A program made the position numbers and the translations under genes. Positions 24,297-32,375 of a stretch of DNA of 36,293 nucleotides are shown here, piece by piece. The first letter of the stretch is position 1. Each line of letters opens with the position of its first letter. The DNA is from Cohnella xylanilytica (GTDB taxonomy: Bacteria > Bacillota > Bacilli > Paenibacillales > Paenibacillaceae): positions 1-36,293 of the forward strand of contig NZ_JACJVR010000066.1 of assembly GCF_014212175.1 (NCBI RefSeq), written 5' to 3'. The notes under the pieces are model-generated. The model was not told the origin of the DNA. It was given only the letters and a program-made list of their open reading frames with translations, and did no database searches.

Positions 24297-25307
24297 TCAG
24301 TACACGAATTTGCGCTGCGCGGCGTAGCTGACGGCGAACAGGGCCGCCTCCGTCACGATCTTCGCCGCCGCCAGGGGCAATCCGGCCGTCTCGTGCAGGA
24401 GACGCAGAACGGCGTAATTGAGCAGCAGGATCAGCAGGACGAGCGTGAAGTAGCGGGGCATCGACCGCCGGACGGCCGATTCTCCGTCGCGGGCGAACAC
24501 GAGGCGGCGGTTGACGGAGTAGTTGACGATGGAGCTGCATATCCGCGCTCCGACGACGGACAGGAGCAGATTCGAGGTCGCCCATTGAAGCAGGAGCAGC
24601 AGAACGAAGTCCAGCGCCGCCGCGAAGCCGGAGGACGCGCAGAACTTCAGGAACGGCCAATAGATGCGGGCGGAATCGGCGAGCGGCCGGAAATGCGAGG
24701 ATTGATTGCCTTCCAGATAGACCGTGTCGATCGGCACCTCCACAATCTCGTACCCTGCCGCCGGAGCTTCGAGCAGCATGTTCATCTCGTACTCGAAGCG
24801 CTCGCCCGGCACGCGGCTTAACCAATCCAGCATGTCGGAGGAATACCCCCGAAGCCCGGTCTGCGTGTCCTGCACCGCCGTCCCCGTCGCCGCGGCGTAT
24901 ACCATCCGAGTGGCGGAATTCCCGAACCGGCTGCGCAGCGGAACGTTGCCGGTGAACTGCCGGCTGCCGAGTACGATTCGACGGCGGTTCTCGACGACGG
25001 CGTTCGATATTCGCATAATGTCATTCGGCAGATGCTGTCCGTCGCTGTCGGCGCAGACGACCCCGTCCGGGTCTCCGTGCTTCCGGACGTAGTCGAACCC
25101 TGTTTTCAACGCGCGGCCCTTGCCTTGATTGACCGGATGCGTCAGCACGGTGCAGCCCGCCTCCTTCGCGGATTCGAAGATGCCGCGGTACGCTTCGCCG
25201 CTGCCGTCGTCCACGATGAGGATCGGCGCGTCGCTGACCTCCTTAAGATCGCGGATGAGCGAGAGCAGCCGTTCGTCCGGCTCGTAGGAGGGGATGAGGA
25301 TAGTCAT
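24297..25307 (-). CDS. GT2 glycosyltransferase fused to a GtrA-like membrane domain
   Basis: A 336-residue membrane enzyme. Residues 1-215 are a family 2 glycosyltransferase of the dolichyl/polyprenyl-phosphate mannosyltransferase type: ILIVDDGSG (Asp33-Asp34), HPVNQGKGRALKTGFDY, the metal-binding ADSDGQH (Asp87, Asp89), and DTQTGLRGYS. It would move a sugar from a nucleotide onto a polyprenyl phosphate. Residues about 220-336 are a GtrA-like domain with four hydrophobic helices (FVLLLLLQWATSNLLLSVVG and others), thought to flip or deliver the lipid-linked sugar. GGAGG lies about 11 nt before the ATG, and only 19 bp separate it from the phosphodiester glycosidase gene upstream, so the two form an operon. 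Confidence 0.9.
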   Translation of the reverse strand: MTILIPSYEPDERLLSLIRDLKEVSDAPILIVDDGSGEAYRGIFESAKEAGCTVLTHPVNQGKGRALKTGFDYVRKHGDPDGVVCADSDGQHLPNDIMRISNAVVENRRRIVLGSRQFTGNVPLRSRFGNSATRMVYAAATGTAVQDTQTGLRGYSSDMLDWLSRVPGERFEYEMNMLLEAPAAGYEIVEVPIDTVYLEGNQSSHFRPLADSARIYWPFLKFCASSGFAAALDFVLLLLLQWATSNLLLSVVGARICSSIVNYSVNRRLVFARDGESAVRRSMPRYFTLVLLILLLNYAVLRLLHETAGLPLAAAKIVTEAALFAVSYAAQRKFVY

Positions 25308-25326
25308 GAGTATCGAGCCTCCTTCC

Positions 25327-26355
25327 TCAGGATTGGGGGATGTAGATGATGTCGCTGACGCCGCGCTCGTTGCCCTTGCCCAGCGGATCGTTCACAACCC
25401 GGCCCTTGAAGTACATGGTGGACGAGCCGCCGCCGTCGAGATTGTACGCTTCGGCCGCTCCGAGCTCCTTGAACAGGTTCGCGAACTCGGTCAGCGTCAT
25501 GCCGCGGCTGTAGCCGGAGCTTCGCCCGTCGACCACGACGAACACGAAGCGGTGCGGCGCGATCATCCCGATGCCGGTGCGGGGATTGGCGCTCTGAATC
25601 GAGCGGTTGCCGAAGTTCGTGTCGATCTTCACGCTGTCGAAATCGCCGGCGATCTCGCCGTCCTTCACGAGGATCGGTCCGAAGGACCACGTATTCGTGA
25701 CGCCCTCTTCGAGCAGCTCGTCGGAAGAAGTCGACTCCTCGTCGTAGGTTTTCAGAGTGCCGTCATCGAGAAGGGCCAGTCCGTCGCGGGCCGGCTCGTC
25801 CCGGTAGACGGTGCCGTTGCGGATGACGACGCCGTCGCTGCGGAAGCCGTAATAATCGCCGTTGATCGCGAATACGGCGTTGTTCGCGGCCGCGATGGCC
25901 GAGGTGTCCTGGACGATGTTCGTGCCGAACTCGTTCTTGGCGAAGGCGGCGAACAGGTTCGTCGCGCCCTTGAACGTCACGTCGGCGACGTAATAGGTGA
26001 TCGTGTCGGCTCCGGTGCCGGTCTGGACCTTCTCGATATGGATCGTCTCGTTGGCGTCCTCGTAGTTCCAATCGTCGGATTGCGCCTGGGCCGTAGAGGA
26101 GTTCGCGCTAGAGCCCGAATATGAATTCGAATTCGGGTTCGAATCGGAGCTCGAATCGGTGTTTGACGCGGAGTTCGAGGAGGAGGACGAATTCGAACCG
26201 GCGCTCGTGGCCGGGGCGGTATGGATGGGAGCGACGACGGCTTCGACATGCTCGATCAGATAGCGGTCGGCGAGCCGGTAGACGATCGCGCCGATGACGA
26301 GGAGAACCGCGGCTATCGCGGAGAGAATGACGGTCTTCTTGCGCGGGCGGGGCAT
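25327..26355 (-). CDS. Membrane-anchored phosphodiester glycosidase (NAGPA-like) family protein
   Basis: A 342-residue protein. One N-terminal transmembrane helix (about 9-28) anchors it outside the membrane, followed by a Ser/Asn-rich linker (about 50-90) coded by repetitive DNA. The catalytic domain has the NAGPA-type (DUF2233) pattern: FAINGDYYGFRSDGVVIRNG, NPRTGIGMIAPHRFVFVVVD, SRGMTLTEFANLFKELGA and the hallmark NLDGGGSS from residue 305. Family members split sugar-phosphodiester bonds, such as those on teichoic acids or exopolysaccharides. The start at 26355 is preferred over an in-frame GTG at 26364 because GAAGGAG lies 8 nt before the ATG. It precedes a GT2-GtrA gene, so a surface-glycan role is likely. 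Confidence 0.88.
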   Translation of the reverse strand: MPRPRKKTVILSAIAAVLLVIGAIVYRLADRYLIEHVEAVVAPIHTAPATSAGSNSSSSSNSASNTDSSSDSNPNSNSYSGSSANSSTAQAQSDDWNYEDANETIHIEKVQTGTGADTITYYVADVTFKGATNLFAAFAKNEFGTNIVQDTSAIAAANNAVFAINGDYYGFRSDGVVIRNGTVYRDEPARDGLALLDDGTLKTYDEESTSSDELLEEGVTNTWSFGPILVKDGEIAGDFDSVKIDTNFGNRSIQSANPRTGIGMIAPHRFVFVVVDGRSSGYSRGMTLTEFANLFKELGAAEAYNLDGGGSSTMYFKGRVVNDPLGKGNERGVSDIIYIPQS

Positions 26356-26365
26356 AGGGATCACT

Positions 26366-26400
26366 CCTTCAGGTTGTCGTGCCGCGGCGGGCCCTGAAGG
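26366..26400 (-). promoter_or_regulatory. 5' UTR hairpin covering the Shine-Dalgarno of the phosphodiester glycosidase gene
   Basis: A perfect 8-bp inverted repeat, CCTTCAGG (26366-26373) and CCTGAAGG (26393-26400). In the minus-strand mRNA the second arm contains the GAAGG of the ribosome binding site, so the folded leader would hide it. This may allow translational control, for example by temperature or a bound factor. Confidence 0.5.
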
Positions 26401-26573
26401 TATCTTAGAACGGGAAGCTTTAATGGAACTTAAATGCCCGCTGCAATCTTAGGCCGGATTGAGCGGGCTTCGGCGGGCGAGGTCGAGGTTGCCGGGAATG
26501 GAGGCCGAGGGTGCCGGAATGGAGGAGGAATTGGCGGACGAATTGGCGGACGAATGGACGAGGGTCGTCTCGG
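26401..26573. other. Intergenic region with a 12-bp tandem repeat
   Basis: Between the Lrp gene's stop and the phosphodiester glycosidase leader. It contains GAATTGGCGGAC twice in tandem (26528-26539, 26540-26551) plus a partial third copy starting at 26552. TAAGAT on the minus strand near 26402-26407 is a weak -10 candidate for the glycosidase operon. No terminator for the Lrp gene was seen. Confidence 0.4.
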
Positions 26574-27005
26574 CTACTTGATCTGCTCGATGGACAGGCT
26601 CAGCTTGTAATTGCCGAACTTCAGCACTTCGTCGAGCAGCTTGTTCAGCTCGGAGCTGTCGCCGACCCGGACGCGCAGCCAATAGCAGCCTTCGCCGCCG
26701 ACGCGGTGCGCCTCCGTCACGGCCTCGTTCGACTCGACGAAGGCCTGGAAGGCCCGGTGGGCTTCATTCGAATTCATGAAGACGGTCAGGAAGGCATGAA
26801 CGTTCAGCCCGATGGAGACCGGATTCCAACGCAGCGTATAGCCGTCGATGACGCCGAGGTCTTGCAGCTTGCGCACCCGCGCGCCGACCGCCTGGCCGGT
26901 GAGATGGACGAGCTGCCCGATCTCCTTGTGGGTGAGCAGGGCGTTGTCCAAGAGAGCTTGCAGAATCCGCTTGTCGATATCGTCGATCGTCTGGGAGGAG
27001 GGCAT
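26574..27005 (-). CDS. Lrp/AsnC family transcriptional regulator
   Basis: A 143-residue regulator. Residues about 6-55 are the Lrp-type helix-turn-helix (IDDIDKRILQALLDNALLT, then IGQLVHLTGQAVGARVRKLQDLGVI), and residues about 65-143 are the RAM effector-binding domain (HAFLTVFM, then RVGGEGCYWLRVRVGDSSEL). These proteins form dimers or octamers and sense amino acids or related small molecules. The start at 27005 gives the usual short N-terminus; an in-frame ATG at 27056 would add 17 residues of unlikely sequence, and neither has a good ribosome binding site. It is divergent from the MBL-fold/GNAT operon, 136 bp away, and likely controls both directions. Confidence 0.88.
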   Translation of the reverse strand: MPSSQTIDDIDKRILQALLDNALLTHKEIGQLVHLTGQAVGARVRKLQDLGVIDGYTLRWNPVSIGLNVHAFLTVFMNSNEAHRAFQAFVESNEAVTEAHRVGGEGCYWLRVRVGDSSELNKLLDEVLKFGNYKLSLSIEQIK

Positions 27006-27086
27006 CAGGGCAACACGCCTTTCATCGTGAAAGTGAATGCGCGCGAATGCGTTCATCGGAGAATGGTTCCCGCGCGCGGTTGGATG

Positions 27087-27115
27087 ATAATATCGATATT
27101 GTAACAGATTCGCAA
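27087..27115 (-). promoter_or_regulatory. lrp-type promoter overlapped by a 12-bp palindrome
   Basis: Minus-strand promoter: -35 TTGCGA (complement of 27110-27115), a 17-bp spacer, and -10 TATTAT (complement of 27087-27092). The perfect palindrome AATATCGATATT (27089-27100) covers part of the -10 and the spacer. That is a natural place for autoregulation by the Lrp protein and for control of the divergent MBL operon. Confidence 0.55.
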
Positions 27116-27141
27116 TCCAATGAAGCGGGGGCGTGATCGAT

Positions 27142-27888
27142 ATGAAAATCCAGCTCGTTCGCCATGCGACGCTATGGCTCCAATACGCGGGTTCGACCCT
27201 TCTCGTCGACCCGATGTTCAGCGATCAAGGGGCGAATCCCCCGGTATCGAACTCCGACAACGACCGGCGCAATCCGCTCGTTCCGCTGCCCGGGGAGCTG
27301 GCGGCTTGGCTTCGGCCGGACGCCGTCCTCGTGACGCATCTTCATCCCGACCATTGGGACGAAGCGGCGGCGCGGGCGCTGCCGAAGCCGGCGGCCCTCT
27401 TCTGCCAGCCGGGGGACAAGGACAGCATCGGTTCTTCCGGATTTACGGATATAACGGAGATCGAGGATTCCGCGACGTTCCGGGGCATCACGATTCACCG
27501 CACGGGCGGCCAACACGGAACGGGCGAGATCGGCGAGAGGATGGGGCCGGTGTCCGGCTTCGTGCTGCAGGCGGAGGATGAGCCTACGGTTTATATCGCG
27601 GGGGATACGATCTGGTGCGAGGATGTCCGAATCGCGCTGGACGCCCATAAGCCCGACGTGACGATCGTCAACGCGGGCGGGGCGCGGTTCTCCGTCGGCG
27701 ACGCGATTACGATGGACGAAGACGACGTGATCGAAGCGGCCCGGTATGCGCCGTATACGAAGATTGTCGCGGTCCACATGGACGCGATCAATCACTGCCG
27801 CGCGACGCGTGACGTTCTGCGGACGAGGCTCGAGGCGGAGAAGCTTCTGGGCAGGGTCGCCATTCCGGAGGACGGAGCTTGGCTATGA
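27142..27888 (+). CDS. MBL-fold metal-dependent hydrolase (UlaG-like)
   Basis: A 248-residue cytoplasmic protein of the metallo-beta-lactamase fold. The metal-binding motif is THLHPDHWD (His66, His68, Asp70, His71), with further ligands expected in GGQHGTGE, AGDTIWC and VAVHMDAINHC. This is the pattern of UlaG-like hydrolases, a group with lactonase and phosphodiesterase members; the substrate is not predictable. ATG 27142 was chosen over GTG 27133 because GGGGG precedes it at a more normal distance and MKIQLVRHATLWL is the usual opening. The acetyltransferase gene overlaps its stop by ATGA, so the two are coupled. Confidence 0.88.
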   Translation: MKIQLVRHATLWLQYAGSTLLVDPMFSDQGANPPVSNSDNDRRNPLVPLPGELAAWLRPDAVLVTHLHPDHWDEAAARALPKPAALFCQPGDKDSIGSSGFTDITEIEDSATFRGITIHRTGGQHGTGEIGERMGPVSGFVLQAEDEPTVYIAGDTIWCEDVRIALDAHKPDVTIVNAGGARFSVGDAITMDEDDVIEAARYAPYTKIVAVHMDAINHCRATRDVLRTRLEAEKLLGRVAIPEDGAWL

Positions 27889-28328
27889 GCCGGGACGGAG
27901 GGAACGCGGATCGCATCGTGCTGTCGACGGAACGGAACCGGCTGGACCTCGCCTACGCCTACCGGTACCTGCATGAGCATATGTACTGGGCGAAGGAGCT
28001 GACCTTCGAAGCGTTCGAGCGGGCGGTCGCCCATTCGGCCGTCGTGGTCGGGGCGTACGATTCGTCGGCGGACGGTCGGATGGCCGGGTTCGCCCGGGTC
28101 GTCTCGGACCGCGCTACGTTCGCTTACTTGACGGACGTCTTCGTCGTCGCCGAGTACCGCGGCCAGGGCTTGTCCAAGCGGATGATGCGGCAGATCGTCG
28201 ACCATCCGGATCTGCAAGGGCTGCGGCGCTTCCTGCTTGTGACCGAAGACGCCCAGGGGCTGTACGCCCCATTCGGGTTCGAGCCGCTAAAGGACGCGGA
28301 GCATTGGATGCAGATTTTCAACGGGTAA
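27885..28328 (+). CDS. GNAT family N-acetyltransferase
   Basis: A 147-residue cytoplasmic acetyltransferase. Its acetyl-CoA-binding motif A is DVFVVAEYRGQGLSKRMM with RGQGL at residues 92-96, and the C-terminal LLVTEDAQGLYAPFGFEPL is the usual GNAT ending. It would transfer an acetyl group from acetyl-CoA to an amine; the acceptor is unknown. The ATG overlaps the stop of the MBL gene, with GGAG 8 nt upstream. Divergent Lrp regulation and the pairing with an MBL hydrolase may indicate amino-acid-related metabolism, which is a guess from context. Confidence 0.9.
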   Translation: MSRDGGNADRIVLSTERNRLDLAYAYRYLHEHMYWAKELTFEAFERAVAHSAVVVGAYDSSADGRMAGFARVVSDRATFAYLTDVFVVAEYRGQGLSKRMMRQIVDHPDLQGLRRFLLVTEDAQGLYAPFGFEPLKDAEHWMQIFNG

Positions 28329-28353
28329 CGCCGAACGAAGAGGAAGGAATCGA

Positions 28354-28401
28354 GAAGAAGCCGATTGCCCCGGAACTCCCGGGTTGATCGGCTTCTTTTT
28401 T
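28354..28401 (+). terminator. Intrinsic terminator after the GNAT gene
   Basis: An 11-bp outer stem AAGAAGCCGAT (28355-28365) with ATCGGCTTCTT (28387-28397) and an inner CCCGG/CCGGG stem, followed by a run of T's. It ends the MBL-GNAT operon. The next ~200 bp, up to the SLH protein gene, hold no clear promoter that I can name. Confidence 0.92.
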
Positions 28402-28602
28402 CTACACTTGCTCCAAGACAAGTTCCGCATGATTGCAGCTGCCGAAGGTCCCGAGCTTGCGGAATTTTGTCGAATGATCGCTCAAAAATAGAGGATTTTC
28501 CGAATTTTTCATCGAATCTTTTACAAATACGTCCAGTGTCGGAGACAGAGAGCCGGGAACGGGACGGCGCTTGACCATATCATGTCTATCGGGTGGGGGA
28601 TT

Positions 28603-31600
28603 ATGAAGAGACGGGGTTACGGGTTCCGCTGGAGGCAAGTCGCGCTCGCGCTGCTGGCGGTGCTGCTGGGGGTTACGGGCGGGATGCCCTTCGCGCCGGG
28701 CGGGTGGATCGGCCGCGCTTCCGCGGACGCGAACAACTACTACATCAGCACGGCGGCCGGCAGCGGCACGCTGGGATACGGCGGGGACGGAGGGCCGGCG
28801 ACCTCCGCCAAGTTGGCGGCTCCATACGGCGTCGCCGTCGACGGCGGGGGGAATATTTACATCGCGGACCGCAACAATAGCGTTCTGCGCGTAGTGGACC
28901 CTTCAGGCCGGATCAGCTCGGTGTCCGTTCCGGGAATGTACTGGCCGCAGGGAATCGCCTTCGACGACAGCGGGAATTTGTACATCGCCAATAGCGGCGG
29001 ACTGAATATCCTGAAGAGGACTCCTTCCGGGACCGTAACCGTAGTAGCCGGAACCGGAGCGGCCAGAAGTTCGGGCGATGGAGGACCGGCGACCTCGGCC
29101 GAATTGAACTATCCGTCCCAGGTCGCCGTCGACGCGGACGGGAATTTGTACATCAGCGAATCCGTCAGCAGCGTCATTCGACGGGTCGACGCGGCGACAG
29201 GAATCATCGATACGGTTGCGGGCACCGGAACATACGGCTATTCGGGACCCGGCGGGCCCGCAACCTCGGTTCAATTATGGAATCCGTACGGCATGGCCTT
29301 CGATAGCGACGGCAATCTGTATATCGCAGATATGGGCAACAACGTCATTCGAAAATTGGATGTAGCGACGGAGGTTATCAGCACGGTAGCGGGAACCGCC
29401 GCCGGCGGCTACTCGGGCGACGGAGGCCCCGCGACCTCGGCTCGATTGAGCGCGCCTCTCGATGTCGCGTTCGACGATAACGGGAATATGTACATCTCGG
29501 AAGCCGACCACGTCCGCAAGGTGGATGCGTCGGGAACGATCCGTACCGTAGCCGGAACGACAAGAGGGTATTCCGGAGACGGAGGCGAAGCGACCGCTGC
29601 TCAGTTGTCGGGTCCAGGCTTCATGACCTTCGACGGCAACGGGAATCTGTTCGTATCGGATCCGTTCAACAGCGTCGTCCGGAAGCTGGTCCCGTTCTAC
29701 AAAGTCACCTTCCAGAGCAACGGAGGAACGCCCGTAAGCCCGCAGAACCTGGATCCCGGAGACGCCGCGACGGAGCCGGGCGATCCGGCGAGAACGGGGC
29801 ATACCTTCGGCGGTTGGTTCGCGGACGAGGCCCTGACGGTTCCGTTCGACTTCGCGACTCCGATTAACGGGGATACGACGCTGTATGCCGGGTGGACGCC
29901 CATCCCTTATACGGTGACGTTCGATAAGAACGGCGGCGACACCGAGGCGAATCCAACCTCGATGACGGTGAATTACGGCTCCGCGGCAGGCGCGCTGCCC
30001 ACGGCTCCGACCCGTGACGGGTATACGTTCGCCGGGTGGGCGGCGGCGCCGGACGGCAGCGGACCGGTCTTCTTGGCATCGACCGTCGTCACGGGAGACC
30101 TGACGGTATACGCCCGATGGATCGCGAACCCGTTGGCGCAGCCGGCCAACCTGAAGGCCGTACCCGGGGATCGTCAAGCGAAGCTGACTTGGGACGGAGT
30201 AGCCGGAGCGACGTCCTATAGAATCTATATGCGAACCGAGTCGGGCGCGTATGGCGATACGCCGCCCATCGAGGTGGCGGGGACGAGCCATACGGTGACC
30301 GGGCTGACGAACGGGACGACCTACTTCTTCGTGGTGACGGCCCGCAGCGCCGCGAGAGACGGATTGCCTTCCGCGGAGGCGAGCGCCACTCCGAGCGGCA
30401 CGGTTGTCCTGCCGACCTTGACGGAGGTTCGCCTGGCAAGCGATAATCCGGCCGCCGGGTGGGCCAAGCCCGGAGACAAGGCGACCCTCGCCTTCGCTTC
30501 GAATACGGCTCTAGGCAGTCTGCCGACCGTCACGATCGCCGGGCGGCCGGCAGCCGTAACCGCAACGGGGGGTAACGGGTACAGCGCCTCCTATACGTTC
30601 GACGGAAGCGAGACCGAAGGGGCGGTGCCGTTCGCCATCGATTTCGAAGACGGCGCGGGGACGCCGGGAGCGCAAGTGACGGCCACGACGGACGGCAGCG
30701 GCGTGAACTTCGACAAGACGGCTCCGACGGGCACCATGACCATTAACGGGGGAGCGGCGGCGACAAGCTCGGCCGCGGTCTCGTTGCAACTGACGAGCAG
30801 CGACGGCGCGGGCTCCGGCGGCGTCCGAATGCGCTTCTCGAACGACGGACTGACCTGGTCCGATTGGGAGGCCGCTTCCGCGGCGAGGAAGTGGACCCTC
30901 TCGTCCGGCAACGGCGCCAAGACCGTCTCCATGGAGCTGATCGACCGGGCGGGGAACGCCTCGCCGACGGCTATCGCGGCGACGATCGCGCTGCGCCGGG
31001 CATCGAGCCCGACGGAGACTCCCGATCGTACGATCCAGGTCCAGATCGCGGACGGCAAGGGCGGTTCCGTCGTCGAGACGGCCGTTGTTCAACGAACGAT
31101 CGATGTCGACGGGCTGTATAAGGACAAGGTAACTTTCACCGATTATCCATGGACTCAAGCGCTCGACAAGCTTAAGGCGCTCGGTTCGGACTTCGCCAAG
31201 GTCGTGTTCCCGGACGACAACGGGTTGACCAAGGAATGGAGCCTCGTATTCCCGAAGACCGTAACCGACCTGCTGTCCGGCAGCGGCACGAACATGGAGA
31301 TCGTTACGAACGATGCTCGAGTTTACCTTCCGGCCGCCTCGCTTCGAGGGCTGACGGAAGACTTGAGCTTCCGGATCGCGCCGGTCCAGCAGGAGGACGA
31401 ACGCAAGGCGACCGAGCGGCGGGCTTTAACGGATCCGCTGACGCTCGAAGCCACGAAGGGCGGAAGCGTTGAAGCGCTCGGCCGTCCGATCGTAATCGAG
31501 TCGAACTTGTCGGGCGCGGAAGCCCAGCTGATCTTGCCTCTGGAAGAGACGCGGAAGCTCGACAAGTCGCGGGAGAAGCCGGCCGCGTTCGTCGAGCATG

Positions 31601-32322
31601 GCGACGGAACGAAGGAGCTGGCCGACGGGAAGATCGAGGACTTTGACCAAGGGGGCCGGCCGGGCGTACGCGTCGCCGTCGACCGGTTCAGCACGTTCAC
31701 GATTTTGAAAATAGGACAGGCCCCGGAGCATAAAGCCTACGTATTAGGCAATCCCGACGGGACCTTCGGACCGGAACGCCCCATCACCCGCGCAGAGATG
31801 GCGGCGCTGCTGACCCGGGCCGTCGTCCGGGAGGAGTCGTATGCGCCGCGCTCCTATACGGACGTCGCGGAAGGCTACTGGGCTCGGGATGCCATCGTCC
31901 AAGCCGCCAAGACGGGCCTCATGAGCGGATACGGCGACGGCAGCTTCAAGCCCGACGCTCCGATCACCCGCGCGGAGATGGCGAGCGCGATCTCCCGGCT
32001 GCTGACCGATGAGCCGAGCGCGGCCGTCTTCCCGGACGCGGCGGGAATCTGGGCGGAGACCTCCATCCGGAAGACGTCGGCGGCGGGGATCGTGAAGGGC
32101 TACGAGGACGGCACGTTCCGGCCGAACGGCAACTTGACCCGCGCCGAAGCGGTCGCGATGCTGGATCGGCTGCTGGGACGCGGTTCTCTGGCCGGCGCGC
32201 CGCGGAAGTGGACGGACGTTCCGGCGACCTATTGGGCGTACGGGTATATTCAGGAAGCCTCGTTCGATCATCGGTACGAGATCAAGGAAGAGGGCGGGGA
32301 GACCTACGTATCTACGCCCTGA
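28603..32322 (+). CDS. Surface protein: NHL propeller, InlB B-repeats, FN3, Ig-like region, three SLH domains
   Basis: A 1239-residue exported protein. A signal peptide ends at ASA (about residue 41). Residues about 50-365 contain six NHL-type repeats that would close a beta-propeller; five carry a GDGGPATSA-like insert before the (Y/S)GVA-D-GN-YI core. Two Listeria-Bacteroides (InlB B) repeats follow (about 366-510, YKVTFQSNGG and YTVTFDKNGG, each ending GWT or RW), then an FN3 domain (about 512-600), Ig-like segments, and three SLH domains at the C-terminus (ITRAEMA, ITRAEMA, LTRAEAV), which bind secondary cell-wall polymers. The start at 28603 follows GGGGG; an upstream ATG at 28582 has no ribosome binding site. 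A role in adhesion or surface binding is likely. Confidence 0.9.
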   Translation: MKRRGYGFRWRQVALALLAVLLGVTGGMPFAPGGWIGRASADANNYYISTAAGSGTLGYGGDGGPATSAKLAAPYGVAVDGGGNIYIADRNNSVLRVVDPSGRISSVSVPGMYWPQGIAFDDSGNLYIANSGGLNILKRTPSGTVTVVAGTGAARSSGDGGPATSAELNYPSQVAVDADGNLYISESVSSVIRRVDAATGIIDTVAGTGTYGYSGPGGPATSVQLWNPYGMAFDSDGNLYIADMGNNVIRKLDVATEVISTVAGTAAGGYSGDGGPATSARLSAPLDVAFDDNGNMYISEADHVRKVDASGTIRTVAGTTRGYSGDGGEATAAQLSGPGFMTFDGNGNLFVSDPFNSVVRKLVPFYKVTFQSNGGTPVSPQNLDPGDAATEPGDPARTGHTFGGWFADEALTVPFDFATPINGDTTLYAGWTPIPYTVTFDKNGGDTEANPTSMTVNYGSAAGALPTAPTRDGYTFAGWAAAPDGSGPVFLASTVVTGDLTVYARWIANPLAQPANLKAVPGDRQAKLTWDGVAGATSYRIYMRTESGAYGDTPPIEVAGTSHTVTGLTNGTTYFFVVTARSAARDGLPSAEASATPSGTVVLPTLTEVRLASDNPAAGWAKPGDKATLAFASNTALGSLPTVTIAGRPAAVTATGGNGYSASYTFDGSETEGAVPFAIDFEDGAGTPGAQVTATTDGSGVNFDKTAPTGTMTINGGAAATSSAAVSLQLTSSDGAGSGGVRMRFSNDGLTWSDWEAASAARKWTLSSGNGAKTVSMELIDRAGNASPTAIAATIALRRASSPTETPDRTIQVQIADGKGGSVVETAVVQRTIDVDGLYKDKVTFTDYPWTQALDKLKALGSDFAKVVFPDDNGLTKEWSLVFPKTVTDLLSGSGTNMEIVTNDARVYLPAASLRGLTEDLSFRIAPVQQEDERKATERRALTDPLTLEATKGGSVEALGRPIVIESNLSGAEAQLILPLEETRKLDKSREKPAAFVEHGDGTKELADGKIEDFDQGGRPGVRVAVDRFSTFTILKIGQAPEHKAYVLGNPDGTFGPERPITRAEMAALLTRAVVREESYAPRSYTDVAEGYWARDAIVQAAKTGLMSGYGDGSFKPDAPITRAEMASAISRLLTDEPSAAVFPDAAGIWAETSIRKTSAAGIVKGYEDGTFRPNGNLTRAEAVAMLDRLLGRGSLAGAPRKWTDVPATYWAYGYIQEASFDHRYEIKEEGGETYVSTP

Positions 32323-32329
32323 ACGGAAG

Positions 32330-32371
32330 ACGGCGGCAGGCTGCCGACAGGCGCCTGCCGCCGTTTTTTTT
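32330..32371 (+). terminator. Intrinsic terminator after the SLH protein gene
   Basis: A perfect 12-bp stem ACGGCGGCAGGC (32330-32341) with GCCTGCCGCCGT (32353-32364), followed by eight T's. The convergent membrane protein gene stops at 32376. Confidence 0.95.
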
Positions 32372-32375
32372 GCAA

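Noticed and set aside
26449..26682. 77-codon minus-strand frame with an SSANSSANSS run
   Set aside because: It overlaps the Lrp-type gene in another frame and has no ribosome binding site; the run comes from the 12-bp tandem repeat.
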